From contig NZ_JRAA01000002.1 in NCBI RefSeq assembly GCF_000787395.1, positions 496,001-560,000 of the forward strand: a DNA stretch of 64,000 bases, given 5' to 3'. Below, piece after piece: positions 1 to 8,386 of this stretch. A program made the translations under genes and the position numbers. The number at the start of each line of letters is the position of its first letter. Position 1 is the first letter of the stretch. The notes under the pieces are model-generated. The model did not search any database and had not been told where the DNA came from. It saw nothing but the letters and a program-made list of their open reading frames with translations. Source of the stretch: Solemya velum gill symbiont. GTDB lineage: Bacteria > Pseudomonadota > Gammaproteobacteria > Chromatiales > Chromatiaceae.

Positions 1-486
1 TGGACGATTCACATGACTGATATTAGCGCGAGATTCTTTCATCCCTGGCAGCATTGGGTGTAGCACTCCATTCTCAATACCCCACACCTGGTCCAGCTCA
101 ACATCATCCAATTCATTCAGAATCTCATCATCTAATTGATTGTTGAGAACAATCAAATGCCGGCAAGCAGATTTCCTGAGTATCGATTTAACCTCCGGAA
201 ATTTATAATCATGGTGAAGAGGCATGGAGATCACGCCTGCTTGGAATCCTGAAATATAGGCGTAAAGTAATTCCGGGCAGTTTGGTAGCCATAGTGCAAC
301 AAGTTCATTTGACTTGAAGTAACGCCTGTATTGAAGCGTTAACTGACTGACTGTCGTAGCAACATCCTGGTATGTATGTTGCCTGTCATTAAAAGCAAAT
401 GCGGTTTTCTTTGGTGTATTTCGGACTGCCCTACCTGGTAAATCAGATAGATCAAAGGAATCACTTTTATTCTCCGGCATATTCAT
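1..486 (-). CDS. AMP-binding (acyl-CoA synthetase-like) enzyme, N-terminal part
   Basis: This reading frame runs off the left edge, so only about 162 N-terminal residues are present. The translation begins MNMPENKSDSFDLSDLPGR (or at the second Met, 480) and contains LVALWLPNCPELLYAYISGF, the typical early block of the ANL superfamily (acyl-CoA synthetases, NRPS adenylation domains, luciferases). These enzymes activate a carboxylate as an acyl-adenylate. The adenylate-forming signature motifs lie beyond the window, so the substrate cannot be guessed. It follows the dioxygenase gene by 18 bases on the same strand, so the two are probably cotranscribed. Confidence 0.75.
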   Translation of the reverse strand, partial: MNMPENKSDSFDLSDLPGRAVRNTPKKTAFAFNDRQHTYQDVATTVSQLTLQYRRYFKSNELVALWLPNCPELLYAYISGFQAGVISMPLHHDYKFPEVKSILRKSACRHLIVLNNQLDDEILNELDDVELDQVWGIENGVLHPMLPGMKESRANISHVNRP

Positions 487-504
487 CCATCCATTCCAAA
501 TATA

Positions 505-1593
505 TTAAGAAACAGTCATGAATTCTTTTTTGACGCCTCCCCTCTGTGACCCGGGCTCGACATTCCCGAAAAACACTTTCATTGACTCCGCCAGGGGGCG
601 TGAATTCGGTACTGCCATCCATGCTCGATATAATTGCCTTTGATTATGTAACTCTTCACCATTAATGAACTCTGTACGAGAGTGCAAGAGAACATGGTTA
701 TTCACGAACATCACATCACCCTCTTGAAAGTGCCTGCGATATTGCCAGTTCTCCTTATCATTGATATATCGATCAAACGTATCGAGTGCATCAATCTGAC
801 TCTCAGACATTTGAGCGACGCCTGGAAAATTTTGTGCCCGATCAGTGTAAAAGCGTGAATACCGGCAACAGATTTCGCCGTCTCTCTCGCTAAAAACCGG
901 AGCAGACCAGGTTCTGGGTAACGTAGTCGCTTCTGTATTGCGCCCTTCCGGGTACATATAATCCTGCCAGGCGTTAGCAAAATCCTGGTAAAGAATAGTG
1001 AGCTGATCAGGACAGGTACGCAGCATTTCATTATGTATCGCTACGGCACTGGCCAGGATTGTCTCCCCACCCGATAGAGGTGTTCTTCTGCATAAGAATC
1101 CGACAACATCGCAGCCGTCATTATGAACTGGAAGACCAAGATGGTGCTTGCTTCCACGACGTTCATATAAATTAGCCTGACCTTCATCCTGTATAGGCTG
1201 TAGTAGCTCCCCCATTACTGTTTGTGGTTGGGGTGTGCCGATGTAGGAAAGCATACCGCCATACATAAGGCGGGAATCATCTTCACTGCAATCAAGTGGG
1301 AAATTCTGAAATAGTACAACTCCACAACCTTCCTCCAGGTCTAATTGTGCTTGCTCGAGTAACGGACCTAAAGTGGGCAAGATAAAATTATCCTTCGAGG
1401 GTAACAATGTACCTTCTCGCACTTTTTGGGCCAATCCGTTCGTTGCGACGCTCTCTTTGAATTGCAGCAAGGCATTCTTGAGTTCATTTTGATGTGGTTC
1501 ACTAAGCACATGAATCCAGGATGTATCTTCTTCTAACTGGGACACTGTCCATGCCGCAGCACAATTGAAAGAGTGCATTGATCTATTTCTCAC
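505..1593 (-). CDS. TauD/TfdA-family Fe(II)/2-oxoglutarate dioxygenase
   Basis: The 362-residue protein has the family's iron-binding facial triad: His157-x-Asp159 in VHNDGCD and a distal His304 in VLLHSRTEF, with Arg323 (LYRAW) as the likely 2-oxoglutarate anchor. Asp at the second position argues for a hydroxylase and against a SyrB2-type halogenase, which has Ala/Gly there. Family members hydroxylate amino acids, taurine or tethered small molecules. The next gene downstream is an AMP-binding enzyme, which suggests that its substrate or product is a carboxylic acid that gets activated, but this is inference. Met6 (1578) is an alternative start. Confidence 0.8.
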   Translation of the reverse strand: MRNRSMHSFNCAAAWTVSQLEEDTSWIHVLSEPHQNELKNALLQFKESVATNGLAQKVREGTLLPSKDNFILPTLGPLLEQAQLDLEEGCGVVLFQNFPLDCSEDDSRLMYGGMLSYIGTPQPQTVMGELLQPIQDEGQANLYERRGSKHHLGLPVHNDGCDVVGFLCRRTPLSGGETILASAVAIHNEMLRTCPDQLTILYQDFANAWQDYMYPEGRNTEATTLPRTWSAPVFSERDGEICCRYSRFYTDRAQNFPGVAQMSESQIDALDTFDRYINDKENWQYRRHFQEGDVMFVNNHVLLHSRTEFINGEELHNQRQLYRAWMAVPNSRPLAESMKVFFGNVEPGSQRGGVKKEFMTVS

Positions 1594-1866
1594 GAGATGA
1601 TGACAAGGTAGTTATATTTCTGTTTTCTAAATAATTACACATTGAAAACATATCTTTATATTATACCGTCATCATGCAGATTCCCCAAACTACCGTATAC
1701 AGCCCCCTCATAGCGAACTGCTGTTCCTGAATACCTATCCTGGAGTCCATTTCTACCAGACTCTGTTTTCCCATATGAGCCCTATAACTAAATATTATTA
1801 TTTACCGGACAAATAGAAGTAAAATCATATGTACTAATACTTCAATCCTGTTTTTTTCATTGACTT

Positions 1867-2655
1867 ATGGCTATTACACGAATTCTTGAGCATAAATGGT
1901 TCCACAATTTCATCATTGCAGTCATCATTTTTAACGGCATCATTCTAGGCTATCAGACCTCAAAAGGACTCAGCGAATCAACCATCCGGCTACTGGATGT
2001 GCTGGATATGGCATGCCTCGCTATTTTCGTTATTGAAATAGTAATGAAGCTCTATGCCTACCGCCTCTCTTTCTTCAAAGATGGCTGGAACAACTTTGAC
2101 TTCATCATCGTTGCGATAGCCCTGGTTCCTACCACAGGTGGCCTGGCGATCCTCCGAGCATTCCGTATTTTCAGGGTGTTGCGCCTGGTTACTACCGTCG
2201 ATTCAATCAGGCGTGTCGTATCGGGCATGTTGCTCGCAATACCAGGTGTCGGGTCAGTCGGCGTATTACTTGTCATTGTTTTCTATATCGGCGCTGTTAT
2301 TTGCACAACGCTGTTTGGTGACACATTCCCTGACTGGTTTGGCAATATTGGACAATCCATGTACACCCTGTTCCAGGTTATGACTTTGGAATCCTGGTCA
2401 ATGGGAATAGTCAGGCCGGTCATGGAAGTATTCCCTTACGCATGGATTTTCTTTATTCCATTTATAACAGTGACGACTTTCACTGTATTAAACCTCTTCA
2501 TTGGAATTATCGTTGATGCGATGGCAACAATTAAAGAACAGGATCAAATCAAAAAGGCGAAGGAGAGTGATGTCGATGAACATTACGTCATACAAAAAGA
2601 TATTGCAGCCTTGAGAGAGCACCTTGACATCTTGATTAAGGACGTAAAGAGATAA
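1867..2655 (+). CDS. Voltage-gated sodium channel, NavAb/NaChBac type
   Basis: This is a single-domain, six-transmembrane ion channel subunit of 262 residues that should assemble as a tetramer in the inner membrane. S4 carries four arginines at three-residue spacing (R97, R100, R103, R106). The pore has the selectivity filter TLESWS (173-178), followed by MGIVRPVMEV, which is nearly the sequence of the structurally solved Arcobacter NavAb. This filter is sodium selective in characterised bacterial channels. Residues about 220-262 are charged and helical, matching the C-terminal coiled coil of the family. A MORN-repeat protein gene follows 50 bases downstream on the same strand. Confidence 0.93.
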   Translation: MAITRILEHKWFHNFIIAVIIFNGIILGYQTSKGLSESTIRLLDVLDMACLAIFVIEIVMKLYAYRLSFFKDGWNNFDFIIVAIALVPTTGGLAILRAFRIFRVLRLVTTVDSIRRVVSGMLLAIPGVGSVGVLLVIVFYIGAVICTTLFGDTFPDWFGNIGQSMYTLFQVMTLESWSMGIVRPVMEVFPYAWIFFIPFITVTTFTVLNLFIGIIVDAMATIKEQDQIKKAKESDVDEHYVIQKDIAALREHLDILIKDVKR

Positions 2656-2705
2656 CTGTCAGTTCAAGTCTGGCAGGGGTCTATGTAAAACCATTAGGTG
2701 ACATC

Positions 2706-3935
2706 ATGAAATTAAGTCGTAAAAACACATCGTTTGAAAAATCCGGTGAAAAGTATCTCATCTCGGAGATCGAGTCTGTTACGAAAATAAACCCAACCAT
2801 ATTCGATAGGATTGCTGGCTATTTTGGCATGGCAATTGCCGTTATTGGTGTACTTTCGTTTATGTTTGGCGAGTTCCTTCTGGCTGTAATCTTTGTCGTG
2901 ACTGGCGGATTATTAGGCTTCAAATCGAATTTCGGTCATGTTGAATACCAGGTAAAAATGGCCGATCAGGATAATATTGAATTTAATAAAGAGGACTTCG
3001 AGAAACTCAAGAAGGGAGTTGAAAATAATTCTCAGCACCTGGTGATGACAGAAGAGAAGAGAAAGGGTGGTATCTGGCCGATTATCAACTCCTCATTAAT
3101 CGTGGTGGTCGTTGGCTATTTTTCCCTCACAATATTGCTTCATTCAGATTGCACTGGTGATTGTGTTGATGGTCATGGTGTCTTTGTCTGGAGCAACAGT
3201 GATGAGTATGCCGGCCAATGGCGTAACGGAATGAGACATGGACAAGGCTCCTTTCTTTGGGCAAATGGGAATAAATATGTTGGTGACTGGGTTAATGACA
3301 AAAGAACTGGTCAAGGCACTTTTACCTGGTCTGACGGAACCATATACATCGGTAAGTTTTTAGAAGACAAAATCACTGGCCATGGTACGAAAACATATAC
3401 AGATGGAGACAAATATGTCGGAGACTGGCTTGATGGAGAACTATACGGTCAGGGGGTATATACATGGATAGAGGGCGATGAATATTCAGGCGACTGGGTA
3501 AGAAACGATCACTCTGGACATGGTACGAAAACCTGGGCAGACGGAGATAAGTATGTAGGTGACTGGCTAAATGACGAGAAACATGGCTATGGTGTCTACA
3601 CATGGCCGGATGGCTATCAATATGCAGGTGATTGGGTGAATGGTGAAAAGACTGGCCACGGCACATATACCTGGCCAAGCGGCACAATATACGAAGGTGT
3701 TTTTTTAAAGGGTGATATAACCGGCCACGGGACAAAGACCTGGACAGATGGAACTAACTATGTGGGAGAGTGGCTTAATGACAAAGAACATGGCCATGGC
3801 ACTTACACATGGTCAAGTGGCAACAAATATGTAGGTGAATGGAAGGAAGGAAATCAACACGGGCGTGGAAAGAAGATCTGGAATGACGGCGACGTAGAGT
3901 ATGGAGAATGGAGAAATGGTGAGAAAATTGATTAG
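2706..3935 (+). CDS. Membrane-anchored MORN-repeat protein
   Basis: The 409-residue protein has three probable membrane segments (about 36-52, 54-72 and 125-148) and then a C-terminal array of about eleven MORN repeats of 23 residues (YVGDW...G..HG.GT.TW). The repeat phase is exact at DNA level: near-identical blocks start at 3381 and 3519, 138 bases or two units apart. By positive charges (Lys/Arg-rich N-terminus and 73-124 loop) the repeats would face the periplasm, which is inference. MORN repeats bind lipids or proteins in other systems; no enzymatic domain is visible. It lies just behind the sodium channel gene and is probably cotranscribed with it. Confidence 0.85.
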   Translation: MKLSRKNTSFEKSGEKYLISEIESVTKINPTIFDRIAGYFGMAIAVIGVLSFMFGEFLLAVIFVVTGGLLGFKSNFGHVEYQVKMADQDNIEFNKEDFEKLKKGVENNSQHLVMTEEKRKGGIWPIINSSLIVVVVGYFSLTILLHSDCTGDCVDGHGVFVWSNSDEYAGQWRNGMRHGQGSFLWANGNKYVGDWVNDKRTGQGTFTWSDGTIYIGKFLEDKITGHGTKTYTDGDKYVGDWLDGELYGQGVYTWIEGDEYSGDWVRNDHSGHGTKTWADGDKYVGDWLNDEKHGYGVYTWPDGYQYAGDWVNGEKTGHGTYTWPSGTIYEGVFLKGDITGHGTKTWTDGTNYVGEWLNDKEHGHGTYTWSSGNKYVGEWKEGNQHGRGKKIWNDGDVEYGEWRNGEKID

Positions 3936-4064
3936 CTTGTGCGGAATGCTAGTCCGTATACGATAAGATATGTACAAGCAAACCTGTTTATGAAAATAAT
4001 CGTGTTGTAACTACTTGGTCCCTTAACTGGAAACCACACCTATATCGCTCATGAAAATTGTCAA

Positions 4065-4997
4065 ATGATACATTTCGTCACGACCAAATTGCACGGCTAT
4101 ACAGTGACCAATCTAATCGATAGACAGGGTGCTGAGCTCTGTAAACACTGGAACTATGAGAATTTGTTTGCACAGACGGACTTACCACAAGGAACCTGGA
4201 TATTCACAGATCATGAGCGACTTTTCCCCACAACCTTGCAAGGCGCGGCGTTCATCGCAAAACAACTGCAACTCAGAGGTGACCGGGTATTGAATAATCC
4301 GGCATTAGTGCGCAGCCGATATGAAGTGCTCCGCAGGTTACAGGAAGCCGGGATAAACCGATTTTCTGTTTACAGAGCTGATTCAAACCCTCAGCCGCGT
4401 CGGTTTCCGGTATTCATCCGCAATGAGCATAACCATTTGTCCGATGGAATATTTCTGATCCAGGACCAGGAGGAGTTGGATGAAGAGCTTGAACTCATGG
4501 AGTCAAAAGGTATACCACTGATCGGCAAACTGGTAATCGAATATTGCGGAGAAGAGTTCCTTCCAGAAACATGGCGCCGCTTCTCATCCTATTGCATCGG
4601 AGGAAAAATTATCAGCCACCATACGGGCTTCGACGATCAGTGGATCGTCAAGGACGGCTTTGATGCAGAGAAATTGGAGAATCATCCAGACAGGGAGGAG
4701 TTGCTGTCTATGGAAAGGAATTTTGTTATGCAAAACCAGTATGACGAAATCCTGCGGGAAGTCTTTTCGATCGCACGAATCGATTATGGCCGCGCCGATT
4801 TTTCGATATATGATGGACAAATCCAGGTTTTTGAAATCAATACGAATCCAATGCATGGCCGTGAAGAAGAAGTTCTGGCTCAAAGCCATCCCGGCAGACG
4901 AGATACATTAATAAGAAGCGAAGACATACTCCAGCAGGCAATCAAGGGGCTTCACGGCAACAGCCTCGATACACCCGGGCAATCAACGGGAAATTAA
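4065..4997 (+). CDS. ATP-grasp-fold ligase-like protein
   Basis: The 310-residue protein looks like a divergent ATP-grasp enzyme. A central lysine/glutamate block (GKLVIEYCGEEF, about 155-165) and a C-terminal metal-binding block, YGRADFSIYDG followed by VFEINTNP (E257, N259), match the ATP- and Mg-binding parts of the fold. ATP-grasp enzymes join a carboxylate to an amine or thiol through an acyl phosphate. It is the first gene of a five-gene operon and overlaps the next gene by one base (TAATG). No strong ribosome binding site is visible before the ATG at 4065; an upstream ATG at 4050 ends after five codons. The substrate is unknown. Confidence 0.7.
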   Translation: MIHFVTTKLHGYTVTNLIDRQGAELCKHWNYENLFAQTDLPQGTWIFTDHERLFPTTLQGAAFIAKQLQLRGDRVLNNPALVRSRYEVLRRLQEAGINRFSVYRADSNPQPRRFPVFIRNEHNHLSDGIFLIQDQEELDEELELMESKGIPLIGKLVIEYCGEEFLPETWRRFSSYCIGGKIISHHTGFDDQWIVKDGFDAEKLENHPDREELLSMERNFVMQNQYDEILREVFSIARIDYGRADFSIYDGQIQVFEINTNPMHGREEEVLAQSHPGRRDTLIRSEDILQQAIKGLHGNSLDTPGQSTGN

Positions 4998-5989
4998 TGC
5001 TCGAATTAAGCCTGTCAGATCAATTCACTTTCAATTCCAGGGAATACCGGGGCTTACTCAGGAACGCACAGGCAACTCCTTTTCAACACCCTGAATGGCT
5101 GTCTTCATACTACCGCTATCTTGTGGCACATCCTGAGAGTACGGCGATGGTGATCCTGGGCCACTCAAAGAGTACCGGAGAGCTTCAACTGGTTGTTCCG
5201 TTAGTAAAAAGGTTGTCAGAAAATGGATGCATTATCGAATCCGCCTATTCGGATGTGACGGACTATGCATGCCCGGTGGTGCATACAGGTTTACTTGCCA
5301 ACCGGGAAGCACTCTCTTCTCTCCCGGGTGATCTGATCAAGCTATTAGGGCCACACAAGCTCCTTCATATACAACCGGTGCGAGAAGAAGAGTTGCCATT
5401 ATGGAAACTCTTGATACGCCAATCTCCCGTCAAACTTGACTATGGCAGGCACCAGGTCACCCCGTCCCTGCCCTTTAGCCCATGGCGTGATCGAAACTTC
5501 GGCAAGGCGAGACGCAGCCAGCTGGATAGAAAACTCAGACGCCTTGAGGATCGAGGTCATGTTCGCCTGGAGATTGTCCCCACATCACATGCTGCTGGGG
5601 CGATCGAATGGGCACGCAGGCATCGGGAAGACCGTTTTCCAGACGATCCGATTCAGCGACCGGAAACACTGAGATTTTATAGTGAGATCGCCTCATCCGG
5701 GGAAGCTGCATCATTCACAAGAACATACCGTCTTAGCTGTGGAGGCGATACAGTAGCTGTCTGTTTCGGGATAGTTGATGAAATGCAGTTTTATTACCTG
5801 GTCCTGGCATGCGATTATCATAATTACGCAGCCCACTCTCCCGGTACGCTCATACTTGATCTCGCAATGGGTGACTGGGTTTCAGGTGGCGGGAAAATAT
5901 TTGATTTTACGATTGGTGACGAGGCCTATAAGAAAAACTTCCGCTGTGACAAGAGCCCCATGTATGAATTCATGGTCCGAACAGATTAA
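4997..5989 (+). CDS. GNAT-fold acyltransferase, FemAB/CelD (BcsL) type
   Basis: The 330-residue protein matches the double-GNAT family (FemAB-like, 'CelD/BcsL' acetyltransferase) found in polysaccharide and peptidoglycan-modifying operons. Visible landmarks are a basic block (KARRSQLDRKLRRLEDRG, about 171-188) and the C-terminal FDFTIGDEAYKKNFRCD, typical for this family. Members transfer acyl or aminoacyl groups to amines of sugars or amino acids. Its start codon overlaps the stop of the ATP-grasp gene by one base, implying coupled translation. A PIG-L deacetylase follows after 18 bases, so an amine freed by that enzyme could be its acceptor; this is inference. Confidence 0.75.
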   Translation: MLELSLSDQFTFNSREYRGLLRNAQATPFQHPEWLSSYYRYLVAHPESTAMVILGHSKSTGELQLVVPLVKRLSENGCIIESAYSDVTDYACPVVHTGLLANREALSSLPGDLIKLLGPHKLLHIQPVREEELPLWKLLIRQSPVKLDYGRHQVTPSLPFSPWRDRNFGKARRSQLDRKLRRLEDRGHVRLEIVPTSHAAGAIEWARRHREDRFPDDPIQRPETLRFYSEIASSGEAASFTRTYRLSCGGDTVAVCFGIVDEMQFYYLVLACDYHNYAAHSPGTLILDLAMGDWVSGGGKIFDFTIGDEAYKKNFRCDKSPMYEFMVRTD

Positions 5990-6007
5990 CCGGAAAGAGT
6001 AGCGGGA

Positions 6008-6748
6008 ATGAATAGTAGTGAGCATGTCATTTGCGTGGTTGCACACCCGGACGACGAAGTCCTTTGGTTCGCCTCGATACTTAAAGAGGTGGATAAAGTC
6101 ATATTCGTTTTTAATGACTGTGTCGATGCGCCCGGTATCGGCAACAAGCGTACGCATGCAGTCGGCCAACTCCCCTATGACAATGTCACACTTGCGATAC
6201 CGGAGGCTGGAACCTACGACCCCATGCATTGGAGGCACCCGAAATTGTCCGAATTCGGGCTGTACCTGGACCGGGACGCTGCTAGCAGAGAGACACTCCG
6301 GCTCTATGAGCGAAACTATCATTCGATTAAAACGCAACTGGAGAGTCTCATCCCGGAAAAGTCTATTGTCTATACGCATAACCCCTGGGGTGAATATGGT
6401 CATGCAGATCATGTTCAGGTCTATAGAGCCCTGAGTGATATACGCGACTCATTGCAACTAACTCTCAGGGTATCTCCTTATATCTCGGAACAGGCAGAAC
6501 CACTTGCACAGCTATATACTGAAAGCAGCTCTTTGCCACCAGAAAGAAAGCCTGTCGATTCTGACTTCACGAACCAGGTTGTGGATATATACCAACGAAG
6601 TGGTTGCTGGACATGGGCAGACGACTGGAAGTGGGATGAGGAGATGTATCTGTTGCCTGAGCCCCAACTAGCTAAAGAGACAAATAGCCTGACAAATATG
6701 GTGAACAGTACCTATATCAAAAAAATACCTTCATCGGTGACCAAGTGA
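6008..6748 (+). CDS. PIG-L family (LmbE-like) N-deacetylase
   Basis: The 246-residue protein carries the zinc-binding signature AHPDDE (His13, Asp15, Asp16) and a second block, NPWGEYGHADH (about 125-135), that supplies the remaining histidine ligands. These are the hallmarks of the PIG-L/MshB/BshB fold, whose members remove acetyl groups from N-acetylglucosaminyl compounds or mycothiol-type conjugates. Length and motif order are normal. It sits between the GNAT-type acyltransferase and the glycosyltransferase of a tight operon, which suggests that its substrate is the product of that glycosyltransferase. Confidence 0.85.
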   Translation: MNSSEHVICVVAHPDDEVLWFASILKEVDKVIFVFNDCVDAPGIGNKRTHAVGQLPYDNVTLAIPEAGTYDPMHWRHPKLSEFGLYLDRDAASRETLRLYERNYHSIKTQLESLIPEKSIVYTHNPWGEYGHADHVQVYRALSDIRDSLQLTLRVSPYISEQAEPLAQLYTESSSLPPERKPVDSDFTNQVVDIYQRSGCWTWADDWKWDEEMYLLPEPQLAKETNSLTNMVNSTYIKKIPSSVTK

Positions 6749-6779
6749 GTTTCTACATGAGCGGCATATTTCTCCCAAG

Positions 6780-7994
6780 ATGAAAAGACGAATAAAAATA
6801 GGCTTCATCACTCTCTTTTACCCTCCGATAGGTGGTGGCGGCGAAATCTATCTGAAAAGAATGATCGAGGCCCTGGATCAATTCGACCTCTCTCTATGGA
6901 CCTTGTCACCCGGTTCTGAAACTTTCTCTCAACCTAAAGATGACCACTACGACATCGAATATTATGGAGACAGCCCGCACATTGATTACACGACATTGGG
7001 GCACTGGTTCGAGGAGCACTACCAGGATATTTTCGCAACTATTCTGTCGTGGGTGAATAGATCAAACTGTGACCTCTTGATTCTGAATTCACCGATTACC
7101 TACTTTGATGAAACAAGAGAACTGGTTGATAAGCTCAGGGAAAAATGCCCGGTAGGCAGCATCTTGCATGATGTACCAGGAGAGTCATTTTCAAAGCTGA
7201 TGGAAAGCTACGATAAATGTGAAGACTGGGAGCAATCACTCGCAGACACGCATCATGAACGCATCCATATATCCAAAGCCAGGGAGTTTGGAGTATTTGC
7301 CTCCCCGTTCCAGATAGGAACAGACTTCACCATCTACAACAGTGCATGGGCACGGGAGTTCTATGACCCGGAAGGAGAGATGAAAAATATCATCTTCCAC
7401 CCACTGGTCAAACAGACAGACGAAGAACCCGAACTCGATTTGAATCCTGTGGATTTTACAATCGTCAATCCCCTGCCCATGAAAGGGGGAGCTCTTTTTC
7501 TCGCATTAGCGAATTTTCATTTTCGAAACGATAAAATACGGATATTAGGAGGTGGTTACAATTCAGCCATGCTGCAATTGGAGCCCTATCTTCGTCCTGT
7601 TTCATCCGGTTTCTACCACGGAAAGATGAATGGGAATATCGAGGTGCTGGATTACGTTAGTAACATGTCTGAAATCTATCGCAATACCAGGGTACTACTC
7701 CATCCGACACGGATTGAAGGCTATGGAATGACCGCTGCAGAAGCACTGCTTGAAAATTGCCTTGTCGTCACGACTGATATACCCGGTGTTATTGAAGGCG
7801 TAGGCAATGCGGCATTACAGATGCCATACTTCGCAACTCCCCAGGAGTGGGCTGACGCGATTTCAGACATGATAAAAAACCGTGAAGAATGGAAAACAAG
7901 AATAGCTGAAAGGGTCAGGCTCCTTAAAGATCGACAGGCCAGGGAGGTCGTTGAGCTTGAGAGATTCCTGGCACATATCGTACAAGATAGTTAA
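6780..7994 (+). CDS. Glycosyltransferase, GT4-like (GT-B fold)
   Basis: The 404-residue protein starts with a glycine-rich loop after a hydrophobic strand ([16 protein letters not shown], about 14-29), typical of GT-B enzymes, and has the C-terminal EGYGMTAAE signature (E-x7-E) that contacts the sugar nucleotide in GT4-type retaining transferases. The middle region is divergent, so donor and acceptor cannot be named. It is fourth in the operon, 31 bases after the PIG-L gene and 11 bases before the RidA gene. MshA and BshA, the glycosyltransferases of mycothiol and bacillithiol synthesis, are GT4 enzymes that also work with a PIG-L partner. Confidence 0.8.
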   Translation: MKRRIKIGFITLFYPPIGGGGEIYLKRMIEALDQFDLSLWTLSPGSETFSQPKDDHYDIEYYGDSPHIDYTTLGHWFEEHYQDIFATILSWVNRSNCDLLILNSPITYFDETRELVDKLREKCPVGSILHDVPGESFSKLMESYDKCEDWEQSLADTHHERIHISKAREFGVFASPFQIGTDFTIYNSAWAREFYDPEGEMKNIIFHPLVKQTDEEPELDLNPVDFTIVNPLPMKGGALFLALANFHFRNDKIRILGGGYNSAMLQLEPYLRPVSSGFYHGKMNGNIEVLDYVSNMSEIYRNTRVLLHPTRIEGYGMTAAEALLENCLVVTTDIPGVIEGVGNAALQMPYFATPQEWADAISDMIKNREEWKTRIAERVRLLKDRQAREVVELERFLAHIVQDS

Positions 7995-8005
7995 TTGGTG
8001 ACCTT

Positions 8006-8362
8006 ATGAACAAAACGATTGAACGCTTCGAAACCGGCCCACGTATGAGCCGAATTGTTAAACATAATGGAACGATCTATTTATGCGGCCAGGTTTGTAA
8101 AGATGCCACCCAGGGTATCAAGGAACAAACCGAGAGCATGCTGGAGAAAGTGGATACTCTTCTTGAACAGGCTGGCAGCGACAAGGAGCATATTCTCTCC
8201 GCAACTATCTATATCAAGGACATGCAAGATTTCGCTGCAATGAATGAGGTCTGGGACAACTGGATTCCCGAGGGCCATGCCCCGGCACGTGCATGTGTTG
8301 AAGCATCCATGGCACGTGATATTCTACTGGTAGAGATATCTGTTGTTGCAGCTGAAAAGTAG
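8006..8362 (+). CDS. RidA family (YjgF/UK114) protein
   Basis: The 118-residue protein is of usual length for the RidA family and contains the conserved arginine block [10 protein letters not shown] (about 90-99), which binds the carboxylate of imine or enamine intermediates. RidA proteins hydrolyse reactive 2-imino acids or, in subgroups, act in specialised pathways. It is last in the five-gene operon, 11 bases after the glycosyltransferase. The convergent operon next door encodes a flavin amino-acid dehydrogenase, an enzyme class that makes imines, so a shared role is plausible though unproven. Confidence 0.9.
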   Translation: MNKTIERFETGPRMSRIVKHNGTIYLCGQVCKDATQGIKEQTESMLEKVDTLLEQAGSDKEHILSATIYIKDMQDFAAMNEVWDNWIPEGHAPARACVEASMARDILLVEISVVAAEK

Positions 8363-8386
8363 CTTTCGTAGCTGAATCCGCCCTAA

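Noticed and set aside
3373-3735. His-rich 120-residue frame opposite the MORN repeats
   Set aside because: Its repeats are the complement of the MORN array, so it is not an independent gene.
2850-3930. MORN tandem array as a CRISPR or satellite repeat
   Set aside because: The repeats have 69-base units in frame, with no spacers of unique sequence, and encode a known protein repeat.
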